Assembly: GCA_032718475.1 (NCBI GenBank) | Contig: JAUCBJ010002773.1 | Span: 1-44,539, forward strand | Source: Nemertoderma westbladi | Taxonomy: Eukaryota; Xenacoelomorpha; Nemertodermatida; Nemertodermatidae | Reading direction: 5' to 3' | Length of the DNA: 44,539 bases | In this document: in pieces, positions 34,531-43,510 of the stretch | How the letters are laid out: every line of letters starts with the position of its first letter | How positions within the stretch are numbered: position 1 is the first letter of the stretch | Notes under the pieces: model-generated | The model's database searches: none | Seen by the model: the letters and a program-made list of their open reading frames with translations, nothing else | What the model was told of the DNA's origin: nothing | Translations under genes and position numbers: made by a program

Positions 34531-35190
34531 TAAATGTCTCACTTCATCTTGAACACACCTGAAATTAAAATACATCAACGGAGAGAAATGCTACAGTATA
34601 TTCCATTGCCCGAAAGCAGAATTCAACTTAATCATTATTTAATACTATTTATTTTATACCATTGACATAATGGGTTTGCTCAGAGCACATAACATAGGAA
34701 GGCAGACCTGCAAGATTGTTTAAGACCACCCAGTACACACATCACCAATAAGGCTGTCTTCCAAATAATTGGCTATAAATACAGTAACTTCATATATTTA
34801 ATATGTTTAAACAAACCAGATAATTCCACAATCCAAGTCAGATTGTTTACCTCAAACTGTCCCTACAGTATATCAGGTAAAGTTATAGATCATCACTAGC
34901 CCGTGCCACTGCCTGAAGCACATGTAAATACCTGCCAAACATCTACTACTCAAACCAGACATCCTGGCGACTTTCGATTACACAAACACGTGTATTCTTC
35001 ACAACTAGACAGCTTTATAGCTGGCATACATTATTTAATAATTCAAATTAGCCTTATGCCAATTTATTTAATAAACAATCAATTACATTTGAGAACATTA
35101 ATTCGCCAATAAGAAAATTTTGGAAAATAGGTAGACTCGATGGAAAATACTAAATTAATAGTAGTATATTTCTAAAAAGTTACGTACACT
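34531..35190. other. Untranslated stretch between minisatellite and RT
   Basis: AT-rich, with no recognisable domain in any frame. A 69-codon frame at 34903-35112 has no family signature. It may include the decayed start of the RT ORF or a spacer that normally separates gag and pol. Confidence 0.5.
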
Positions 35191-36865
35191 ATGAAGCTAG
35201 TATCTGACATAGTTAAAAGTAAACTATCAAAGGAAAACAGCTACTTTATAGATGATCCAACAGACGATTTCATGAATCTCAACATACTTCGTGCGTCACA
35301 CCTTATCGATAAACAACCTTCAACACCATTGAATATCCCTCAGTTGGAAGAGGATTTGAATTATGTATTAGATAAGAAAGATGCTTTACGATTGATATCT
35401 GATCTCAAAAATGGAGTATCCATCGGTTATCAAGGACCAAGAAATACAAGAATAGAGCGAAAAAATAACCGAAGTGCAATCGAAAACGCACAAGCTGTCG
35501 ATGACATTCTAGTGCAGGAGATTCAAAACGGTTACCTCTCCGGTCCCTTTGAAAACCGACCATACATTTTCGAAAACACTCAACTGCAAATCGTTGGAAA
35601 CTTACATTGGAAAGCTGGATGCAAAAGATGCTTTTAAAATAATACCAGTCGCCAAAAACGACTGGCCCCTCCTCGGCATACGTTGGCGTGGCTTGTTCTT
35701 TATCTATACAAGGCTTGTATTTGGATTGCGGACTGCCAGTCGCATATTCCAAAACTACAGTACTGCAATACGTTTAGCAATCGAACGCAGATTAAGCACA
35801 GTCGAAGTGCCAACTGAATACATTACCGACTTAGACACCTTGTCTACCCCAGTCATGCTTAGTCAAGTAAGCGAGCTTGACCATCTCCTAGATGACACCA
35901 TAGTAATAACGATCCATCATCAACAGATCGCTGACCTTATTTTCAAGTTAATAATATCACATTACAATGGATTTGTTATGCCACTAAATACGAAAAAAAT
36001 ATTCAATCCAGCCACACAGCAGATTGTCTTTGGCATTGGTATAAATACAGAAAATGGTCATTTTTTTGTTCCTGAAGATAAGAGAAAGCTAGCCCTTGAA
36101 GAAATAAGAAAACTCAAAGCGGTTGAAATAGGTAGCACACTACTAAAAAGAGACGTGCAGTCCTTGATAGGTCGCCTATCATTCATTGCTAAGGCAATAT
36201 GCGCGAGCCGAATATTCTTGCGTCGATTATTAGACCTGATATCTGTTCCTCTTGAACAAAGTGAATTAAAAAAGACATCAGATATAAACGACGATCTCAA
36301 ATTTTGGGAAATTGCTTTAAACACATTGTCTGCTGGGGGAGCACCGCTCCAACTTCCCAAGATAATACTACCTAGTGAACACAGTCTTTATACAGATGCA
36401 ACATTGTTTGCTATTGGAGTAGTCTGCGACAATCAATGGTTTGCGATGAGCTTCCCAAATTGGTTAGTAGATTTTAAAGATGACATTCAAGTTAAAGAGC
36501 TCATAGGTTTAATTATGGCAGTACTACTGTTCGGACACAAATATTCTGGGAAACGTCTGCTCATTCACACGGACAACTTGTGCAATATCGCCGCCTTAGA
36601 AAAAGGCAGCTCAAATAATAAACGAACAATGGCGATGATACGCCAACTCTATACAGTATGTACAAAACATGGGTTAATGGTATACACAAACTATGTACGG
36701 ACTAACGATAATATAGCCGCAGATATGCTCAGTCGGCTTCAAATAGAACGATTTCTCCAGGAATTCCCACATTCAGAAAATAACCCAGTAAATGTATTAG
36801 AGGCCTGGGACACCATTTCTCAAACTATTCAAGATGCTTATCACTTGAATGCAGGTAGTATATAA
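35191..36865 (+). pseudogene. DIRS-type reverse transcriptase / RNase H with internal deletion
   Basis: The N-terminal frame (35191-35637) ends in the RT approach region, with GVSIGYQGPRN and GYLSGPFENRPY. The main frame (35549-36865) carries KLDAKDAFKIIPV (catalytic Asp), LVFGLRTASRIF and DHLLDDTIVI (the LDD of the YxDD-type box, residues 114-116). RNase H follows, with its acidic set at Asp 283 (YTDATLF), Glu 317 (QVKELIG), Asp 342 (HTDNLCN) and Asp 392 (NIAADMLSRL). Between GPFENRPY and KLDAKDAF the usual ~40-50 residues around the conserved PLG / LIHDLS part are missing, and the frame changes. The join therefore looks like a deletion of about 130 bases that also shifted the frame. The product would normally copy the element's RNA into circular cDNA. 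RNase H looks intact. Confidence 0.87.
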
Positions 36866-37069
36866 GTCGTAAACCACTATACCGGTCCGGTGTGTTATTT
36901 TATTTCAAATGTATTACTTATCATGTACATAATATATATACAGCATATATGATATGATTACCGATTAAATATGCAATAGTTTAAATCTTTTAAACGTTAT
37001 TGTTCATGTTACAACCATTAATTATCAAATAAGCGTTAACAGATTAATTTCGTTTAGAATACAGTTTAT

Positions 37070-37996
37070 TCAAACATTAAAAGTAGCAATTTTCTGCTGA
37101 GCTGCGATAATATCCTCGTCATGAGGGCGCACATATATGAGGTAGCAATCACTGCTCCAACGCCCCATTTTCTTGATAACACCTGCTGCAATGCCACACT
37201 TGGCGGCTTCTGTGGCCAATCCAGCACGCATGCTATGACTGCTATACGTTTTTCCATAGCATTTCCGCAGCATGCTATTAAATGAAGAAGCTGTCATCCT
37301 CGAACCATCATCAAACAGAAAGAGGAAAGCATCTGCATGAGCAACACGGTCTCGGCAATGAATGTAACGTAACAAAGCAGTATATGGGCAGATGAAGCCA
37401 ACAGTCTTGGCCACAGGACATGGCTGTGGTAACGCAGTGGTTTTAGTAGCGAGAACCATTAAGGTCAAATGGTCTTGATGGAATTCAACATTAGACCTCT
37501 TCAGAGCGAGTAATTCCGAAATTCGTAACGCCGAAAAGAATCCAACATACAAACAAGCCCTAAAGCACCGAAAATTCCATGTTGAAACTCTTCCAAAGTT
37601 TCGTTCATACTTAGAAACGAAAACACATAAGTCTTGCAGTCTTAAAGGTGTAGCTCGTTGTACAACCGAAACAGAACTATTCCTATATCCACGTAACAGC
37701 TGGGATAATCGTGAGTCATCACAATTTATTGCTACGTTCCGAATCCTTGCTTCATTCTTTATACCGCTCAACATGCATTGAACTGTGTTGGGACTAAACG
37801 AATGACACCAAGCATAGACCACAAAACCCTCTAACTTATCTAAAGTCACAGGGCCGGGCACTAGGCGGGAAATATGACACCACTCAACATATTGTTTCCA
37901 CCAATTGGCATATTTCTTCTTAGTAGATGGACGTAAGCTGCTATCGTACAGTTTACAAAGAAGACTTCTAGTTTGGGGGTTTGGGGTTGTTGTCAT
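37070..37996 (-). CDS. Tyrosine recombinase of the YR retrotransposon (308 aa)
   Basis: An intact frame convergent with the RT/RNase H gene, with 204 bases between the two stops. Residues ~10-110 are the SAM-like core-binding domain. Residues ~120-300 are the catalytic domain, with SALRISELLALKRS (Arg 158), ATKT (Lys 185), HSMRAGLATEAA (His 254, Arg 257), MGRWSS (Trp 280) and CYLIYVRP (nucleophile Tyr 288, nine residues from the GRW as usual). It would insert the circular DNA copy by strand exchange without making a TSD, and the insertion site here shows exactly that. The start codon lies inside repeat B1, so transcription probably begins in the B1/A2 region (inference). This is the only retrotransposon gene here without visible damage. 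Crypton origin is unlikely given the linked RT and split repeats. Confidence 0.92.
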   Translation of the reverse strand: MTTTPNPQTRSLLCKLYDSSLRPSTKKKYANWWKQYVEWCHISRLVPGPVTLDKLEGFVVYAWCHSFSPNTVQCMLSGIKNEARIRNVAINCDDSRLSQLLRGYRNSSVSVVQRATPLRLQDLCVFVSKYERNFGRVSTWNFRCFRACLYVGFFSALRISELLALKRSNVEFHQDHLTLMVLATKTTALPQPCPVAKTVGFICPYTALLRYIHCRDRVAHADAFLFLFDDGSRMTASSFNSMLRKCYGKTYSSHSMRAGLATEAAKCGIAAGVIKKMGRWSSDCYLIYVRPHDEDIIAAQQKIATFNV

Positions 37997-38057
37997 CTGA
38001 AATGTATTATGATTTTTTGAGACACCAATTCCCGGGCGAGTAACACGTTTTACCCCA
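37983..38057 (+). repeat. Split direct repeat B1
   Basis: 75 bp, identical by eye to B2 at 38516-38590. The start codon of the minus-strand recombinase (ATG at 37996) lies inside it, so B1 covers the first 14 coding bases plus the leader. B2 therefore carries an orphan copy of the recombinase start. Confidence 0.9.
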
Positions 38058-38168
38058 GAACAAATACTACATACTAATCCTGTAATCTCTACTATAAACT
38101 ATGTTACAATATAACTACTGTAAATATAAACTACACTCACATTGCAGCGCAGACTGGTGTGGCAGTAA

Positions 38169-38439
38169 TAGATCTTTTCTACAGAAAGGATATTTGATGA
38201 CACAAAAAGTAGGCGATCTAAATTTACCCTGTTAACCTGTACTATACAGTACAGCCAATATAATTCCGGCATTATACATTGTAGTTTAAGTTTTGGCCAA
38301 TGAGACTCAAGCAAATCCAATTGTCAACAACTGGAACTTATGTACTGTAACACAACACACACATGTTAACCACTGTGGTTTTAGCTGAAGGATCAGATTT
38401 TTCTTTTAGATGCTGTATATCCAAACTTTAAGATTTTTT
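38169..38439 (+). repeat. Split direct repeat A2
   Basis: Second copy of A1, lying between B1 and B2 as the split-direct-repeat model requires. A 111 bp spacer separates it from B1, and a 76 bp spacer separates it from B2. Because the recombinase gene reads leftward from B1, A2 also lies in that gene's upstream region. Confidence 0.9.
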
Positions 38440-38515
38440 CCCACCCATTCCCTCCCTTTATGCAGAGTTATGTACATTATTATTATTCTTTCCCATTCAC
38501 GGGTTACACGCAGCA

Positions 38516-38590
38516 GGGGTTGTTGTCATCTGAAATGTATTATGATTTTTTGAGACACCAATTCCCGGGCGAGTAACACGTTTTACCCCA
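38516..38590 (+). repeat. Split direct repeat B2 (right terminus)
   Basis: Second copy of B1, ending in TTTTACCCCA exactly where the foldback arm resumes with AGACTTATC. Its end is therefore the element's right terminus, defined independently of the repeat alignment. Confidence 0.9.
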
Positions 38591-38935
38591 AGACTTATCG
38601 GTCATCGGAGATCTTCAAAATGTATAATCTCCAGTTCTAGTGGTCGTACGAAGTTCGTTTTAGGCTCATTCGAAAGCTCTTTTCTCAGAGACCAAAGTTA
38701 CCATTTGGTTTGGCGAACTCTTGAAGGCTGCCTGAGAAATCATAACTTGAACAAAATTTGCGAGGCATATTTTACCCAAATTCATGTTATGTTGCTTCAC
38801 AACCATTTTATCTTAAATCAAATGGTAACTTTGTTCTCTAAGAAAAGAGCTTTTGAATGAGCCTAAAACGAACTTCGTACGACCACCAGAACTGGAGATT
38901 ATACATTTTGAAGATCTCCGATTACTGATAAGTCT
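38591..38935. repeat. Inner palindrome of the foldback element
   Basis: Two 117 bp arms (38591-38707 and 38819-38935) are inverted copies with few mismatches. They begin AGACTTATC and end GATAAGTCT, with a 111 bp loop. They join directly to the outer arm at 38936. This matters because it shows what sequence should follow 23022 in the left arm, and that sequence is found at 38591. Confidence 0.85.
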
Positions 38936-39377
38936 ATTCCGTGTAATCCCGCAAAGACCGCGAGTCGCTTATTCGAGTCCCATCTTCATTCTGGAGACTT
39001 GAAGTTGTCTGATAAACTGTTCAGTAGGTCCAATAATCATAAAAAAATACCTTCTCAACTAAAATTTTGTGCTCTTTCTCGTGGAGACATCCAATTGGCG
39101 CCAATGAGCACATAAATTTGCAGAAATTGAATACAAACCCAAACTTCATCGCCTTTGGATTCAGCATGAAATTCTGCATCAGATAGGATATGTTTCAAAA
39201 ATTCGTCTTTTTGGTCAGAAAATGCGCTACCCCCCCCTTAAACATTCACGAGAACTCTCGCGTCGTCGTCCGTGTAAGCCGTAGACCGGTTGTCTCATCC
39301 TCACCACGTACGATTTCCTGAGTTTATTTCTACTCGCTGCGCTAGAATGCCGATTCGTCCCGAATATAACGGGGACT

Positions 39378-39625
39378 AATGAAACACCTCCAATGTTGTC
39401 TAATAAAGTGCCGGCTTGACTGGCTCGCCGTTGAATGAATGAATATCGTCTCATTTAGAGATGTGTTCATTGTACTTGACACAATAAACCCGGTGTAGCA
39501 TTCTTCTGTAAGTGCCACCCAGAGCTTTTGTATCCTCTGGAGTTAGAGAGAGCCCAGCATGGTGGAGATATAAGAGTACTGGTATTTACTACTGCTGCCC
39601 TAAATAATCTAAGCTTGAGGTTCCA
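39378..39625 (-). pseudogene. Decayed LINE RT fragment, same family as 19573-20349
   Basis: Read on the minus strand, the sequence parallels the middle of the RT fragment at 19910-20095: a LFRAAVV-like stretch, LLYGSPCW reduced to a diverged form, then RRMLHRVYCVKYNEHIS and NIGGVSLVP. A ~40 bp insertion and several stops interrupt it. The adjoining 39242-39377 may be a further decayed part, but I cannot align it by eye. Confidence 0.7.
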
Positions 39626-40398
39626 TTTTATTCTATGGGACTTACATTTATTCTATTAGGCAGACTATTGACCTGACCATTGTTGCCACTACGTATTGAC
39701 CTTATAAATCTCATCCAATATTGCATGCTGAAGGCTGGCTATAGTTATTGTGAGAGTTTGTTTTTGTGCTAATAATTAGGTCCGCCCAAGCAAGCAGTTA
39801 TCCCCAACTCGGCAACTCTCCCACTCCCATATGAGCGGCAAATAAGTAACTCCAGCCCAGAGTTCATTCACCACATCGTTTGGATACCAGTAAAGTACAA
39901 CAGCGGGTAACCCTGTAGGTTGTAGCTTATGTTAAGTCCACCTCCCTGTTGGTTCCCTTTATATCTGTGACTCCGATGTGTAATGTGTCCTGCCTGCCAA
40001 ATTTGTTGGTTAGTTCCATTCTCACTGGTTGTAAGGATTAAATGATAAGGATCAGCCTGTTACTCTGTGACGTCATAATAGTGTAGTGCGCCGCTTCCGA
40101 CTACTGATTGGGTGTATTTGCGAGTGTGTTCCCAGTTGTGCCTGTAGAGTGTGCGCGGCCGGTGGATACAACTAATTTATGGCTTGTTGGCACTCATCAT
40201 TATCACTCATTTGATTCATGCAAATAATAATAATATACATTGAAAAAATTTATTTTTTAATTTGAAATATTTATTTGCTTTCGAAGAAAGTTCAGTACGT
40301 AATGTTATTTATTTCGTACAACTATTTACCGCGGGTTACTTTATTCGACGGGTTAGTTTGCTTTATGCGTCTACCTCACAGGTAGTATATAATATGGG
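39626..40398. other. Non-coding spacer
   Basis: No recognisable gene or repeat. Confidence 0.5.
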
Positions 40399-40452
40399 AT
40401 GGGGTAAACTGCAAAGTGAAATATACTGCAGAAAGTCTGGTATATTTACACA
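40399..40452 (+). repeat. Fragment of the 41.9-43.5 kb MITE family
   Basis: GGTAAACTGCAAAGTGAAAT and AGAAAGTCTGGTAT match the stretch at 43448-43497 in the same orientation, with a few substitutions. Isolated fragment without termini. Confidence 0.65.
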
Positions 40453-40469
40453 TAGACCAGACATTAGTT

Positions 40470-41550
40470 TCTCCAAACTTGACACTTCTACTACAGAGCT
40501 GCATCCACTTTGCAGGTCTTGCAGGACTTTCGCATGATTACTAGCCAGTGCTCAGTGCAAGATATTGTGCTTTCGCGGCAGAAAATAAGCATGATAGACG
40601 GTCCATGACTTTCTTGAGACGCCTCTTATAAGACACTGGCCTTGAAGGGTATACAGACGTTTCGGTCCAGTTTGGATGTAATAAACATAATTCATTAGTT
40701 ATTATTTATAAATATAATGTATAACTTCGATCTTAACTACTTTCAAATAGGTGGAGCAATTCCTAGTGGCAACCGCTCTAGTAACGCAACAACTTCAAAA
40801 CAAATCTATTGAATAACTTAAAAATTATGTTTGCTTATTTGTAAGGAGAGATGACGAGGATGACATATTTAAAAATATAGTAGAATAGCATAATATTTAA
40901 TAATCGAAGTAAAATAAAGTAATTAAGTTAATTTTGTAACAATGTCACGTTTGGAGGACTAACTACTGTAGCATTGGTATTTCGCATACCGGTAGCATTT
41001 TGTAGAACACGTGAACACGTCTTGTTTATCACATATAACTTATAGAAGGCGGAGGCGAAGGGGAGCACAGCGCAAATTAACAGAATGACTAACAAAATCC
41101 CGTAATTTATATTATTATATTATAAGCTTCTACAAATAAACCTTGTATAACTACTGAGGCTAATTCCTTTGCGTTAGGTTCTATAACCGCGTATAATCAC
41201 CTTCTGAGACATACGATAGTCTATGTACAGTATAATAGCGATTGGAGGTTAAAAGTAGTAAGATAATGACATAGGGTATTACGCATAATCTTCTACATAA
41301 CTAAACCTTATATTTGACTTATTTAAGGGAGTAAGTGAATCTTTGGGCCAAAACGTCCGGAAAGCAAACCTTGTATTTCACTCATAGGGCCAAAACGTCC
41401 TACCCCAAAACGTCTTAGAACGAAACGTCTGTTACCCGCCTTGAAGATGCGGATAATCTCGAGAAAGCCATGGGGTGTAGGGAGTTGTGGCGGCGTAATT
41501 TTGTTGCTAGAACTGCTTATCATTCAGCTGCAATGTAGCATGCCTAGTTT
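40470..41550 (+). mobile_element. Relic 3' end of the RTE-like LINE, split by a DNA transposon
   Basis: 40470-40647 parallels 20085-20260 of the younger copy (CTCCAAACTTGACACT, TTTGCAGG..TTTCGC, CATGACTTTCTTGAGACGC). 41439-41550 continues it (AAGATGCGGATAATCTCGAG, GGGAGTTGTGGCG, GCAGCATGC-like end). The two halves join through CCTTGAAG, which is present on both sides of the 791 bp insertion. Many substitutions and stops show that this copy is much older than the one at 19575. Confidence 0.82.
40648..41438. mobile_element. 791 bp non-autonomous DNA transposon, 8 bp TSD
   Basis: Flanked by CCTTGAAG at 40640-40647 and 41439-41446. The ends are imperfect inverted repeats: GGTATACAGACGTTTCG at the left and, inverted at the right, GGGTAACAGACGTTTCG. 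Copies of AAAACGTC cluster near the right end, as subterminal repeats do. No transposase. An 8 bp TSD fits hAT, P or Merlin elements. The ends do not decide between them. Confidence 0.8.
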
Positions 41551-41934
41551 GAACCTATATGATTTTGTACGGAATATTCGTTTATTAATTAGTAGACGCG
41601 GACCTTTGTGCGATTTTGCGCTTATTCTTTCTGACGCATTGCTAATTGTAGTGCCGACCTGGTAGACAGCAAACACCGAGAAAGATAAACTCACATCCAA
41701 TCTTTACCTGATAAATATTTATCACCTAACAAATTTATTGTGTATCTGATAACGAAACTGAAAGTATTGCAATAATTCCCGTTTATTGTTTTGGTTTCTG
41801 ATCGGAGATCCGATAACAACGTGCTACGCTATCTAATCTGAATGGCGGGATACCGGAGAACTTAGACATAAAAGATGATATTGTATGTTCGTTCCAGGAT
41901 CGCGAAAGTGTATCCCGCAGTAAGTTCTGTAAAA
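41551..41934. other. Non-coding spacer
   Basis: Nothing recognised except one copy of the dispersed CGTTTATTGTTTTGGTT motif at 41780-41796. Confidence 0.5.
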
Positions 41935-42535
41935 TATCAGATTAATCTCACAACGATAATTTTGGCTCATGTGAAGTATACCATAATTTCTGCTGTTTTA
42001 TTTCACTTTGCAGTTTACCCCCCTGTGTAGATTATCAGGTTTTCACTAAAACCACAGGATTCAGAAGGGCTGATTCTAACCAAAACAATAAACGAATAAG
42101 TATCTATACAGGTTATAAGACAGATATGACATAAGCGCTATAAAACACTTAATAAGGAGAACTTTGAAAAAATACAAATTCTTCATATATAAAATTGCAG
42201 TAGAATTTCGACCGAAAAGTTAAAATCTGGCCCATGAAGAATACCAGACTTTCTGACGTTACATTTCACTTTGCAATTCCCCATGTGAAGAATACCAGGT
42301 TTTCACCAAAAACACAGGTTACGGAAGGGCTGAATCTAACCAAAACAATAAACGAATTAGTATATGTACAGGTTATAAGACATAAATAAGCGCTATAAAA
42401 CACTTAATAAAGATAAATTTAAAAAATATAAAAAATCTTCATATATAAAATTCCTTAAAAAGTCGACCGAAAAGAGAAATCCTGGTATTCTTTACATGGG
42501 CGGAAAACCTGGTATTCTTCACATTGACGGAAATT
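41935..42535 (+). mobile_element. Two tandem copies of a ~220-250 bp MITE family
   Basis: The second copy is the clearest, at 42280-42500. It begins CCCATGTGAAGAATACCAGG and ends with the inverse CCTGGTATTCTTTACATGGG, and inside it has AACCAAAACAATAAACG, AAGCGCTATAAAACACTTAA and CTTCATATATAAAATT. The first copy (about 42015-42238) has the same internal order with more changes, and a partial terminal motif lies at 41956. Non-coding. The short inverted termini mark a MITE; the superfamily is unknown. Confidence 0.75.
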
Positions 42536-43284
42536 TTAAACTCCATTGCTAATTTATCACGTAAATTAATTTGCATTTGCTCATATAGGTTAGTCGCACA
42601 ATAGGAATACAACTCGCAATTCTAGAAATTATTTATTGTTTATCTAGTTTAGGGCGAACCATTTTATCTGGCTGGGCAGAGAACGGAAAAAAATAAAACC
42701 TTACAATGTAAAATTAGTTTATCGGCGTCATAGCAACGCACCACATACGCGCGCGGTCATTGACCTTTCCACTGAGTTTGAGAAACACCTGGGAATTTAA
42801 GTGGCTTGGTTTCTCTCATTCATATGTGGTGATTAACCTGTGTGTGGGTAGCAAGCAATTATCTAATGAGCTTTGAGGTTATCTGTCAGAAGAGAATAGC
42901 CTAGAGGTTGAAAAGAAATCACTCGTCAAGTTTAAAGTCATTTTTCTTTCTCTGATTTTGATAACATAGTGGTTTCAATAATACTATAGGTGTACATTAA
43001 ATTATTAAAAAATAAATTAAAATACGGTCTCAGGACATGGTATGCGAAAAAATAAGTTGTTTGCTTTGTTTCTGTATTTTTTTAATTTTTAAAATAGTTT
43101 TGTTTTTTATTTATTTATTAATAGTGTGAGCATATGTGCCTCTGTCGTTAATTTCTCAAATATTTTTTCAAATTTCGTTACATTGTCAGACCCATAAGTG
43201 ATGTTTAAACATGAGCTCTATTCTTATTTCGGTTAAATTATTATTATGAATATGAATATTATTATATGACTTTTTATTGAGATA
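42536..43284. other. AT-rich spacer between inverted MITE copies
   Basis: No gene recognised. Contains long A/T stretches, especially at 43000-43320. Confidence 0.5.
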
Positions 43285-43510
43285 TTATATATGAAGATTT
43301 TTTTATTTTTTTAAATTTATCTTTATTAAGTGTTTTATAGCGCTTATTTCTGTCGTATAACCTGTACATATACTAATTCGTTTATTGTTTTGGTTAGATT
43401 CAGCCCTTCTGTAACCTGTGTTTTTGGTGAAAACCTGGTATTCTTCACATGGGGGTAACTGCAAAGTGAAATGTAACGGCAGAAAGTCTGGTATTCTTAA
43501 CATGGGCCAA
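43285..43510 (-). mobile_element. Inverted copy of the same MITE family
   Basis: The internal landmarks of 42280-42500 occur here in reverse: TTAAGTGTTTTATAGCGCTT, CGTTTATTGTTTTGGTTAG and CCTGGTATTCTTCACATGGG, followed by a second terminal motif TCTGGTATTCTTAACATGGG at about 43486. Together with 41935-42535 it makes a large inverted repeat with about 750 bases between. Confidence 0.78.

Larger units (their letters stand above)
23023..38590 (+). mobile_element. YR retrotransposon (DIRS order) with split direct repeats A1...B1-A2-B2
   Basis: The element starts exactly with repeat A1 and ends exactly with repeat B2. Order: A1 (23023-23293), gag on + (split by a LINE at about 23982-32880), a 56 bp minisatellite, RT/RNase H on +, tyrosine recombinase on -, B1 (37983-38057), A2 (38169-38439), B2 (38516-38590). 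Without the LINE it is about 6.7 kb, a normal size for the order. Split direct repeats are known from PAT, Ngaro and Kangaroo elements, and a recombinase in opposite orientation is known from Kangaroo of Volvox. Insertion left no TSD, as expected for a tyrosine recombinase. Clade placement needs a tree. Confidence 0.88.
22619..39237. mobile_element. TTAA-flanked foldback element, split by a YR retrotransposon
   Basis: The outer inverted repeats are 22619-23022 on the left and 38936-39237 on the right. Both begin at a TTAA (22615-22618 and 39238-39241), then a G run and TAGCGCATTTTCTGACC. The left arm has a longer G run (22 versus 8) and an extra ~88 bp block. The inverted symmetry continues inward at the right as 38591-38707 against 38819-38935, with a 111 bp loop. 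Without the insertion at 23023-38590 the element would be about 1.05 kb, nearly a complete palindrome, and non-coding. TTAA flanks are known for piggyBac and Kolobok elements. Assignment to either is inference, because TTAA is itself a palindrome. Confidence 0.85.

Noticed and set aside
23023-38439. LTR retrotransposon bounded by 271 bp direct repeats
   Set aside because: The second repeat is not at the end of the element. The RT is of DIRS type, a tyrosine recombinase replaces the integrase, and there is no TSD.
22619-39237. A 16.6 kb element with long inverted repeats, a Ulp1-like protease and an integrase-like enzyme: a Polinton/Maverick
   Set aside because: There is no protein-primed DNA polymerase, retroviral-type integrase, packaging ATPase or capsid gene. 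The protease belongs to a LINE ORF1, and the recombinase belongs to a YR retrotransposon nested in a small foldback element.
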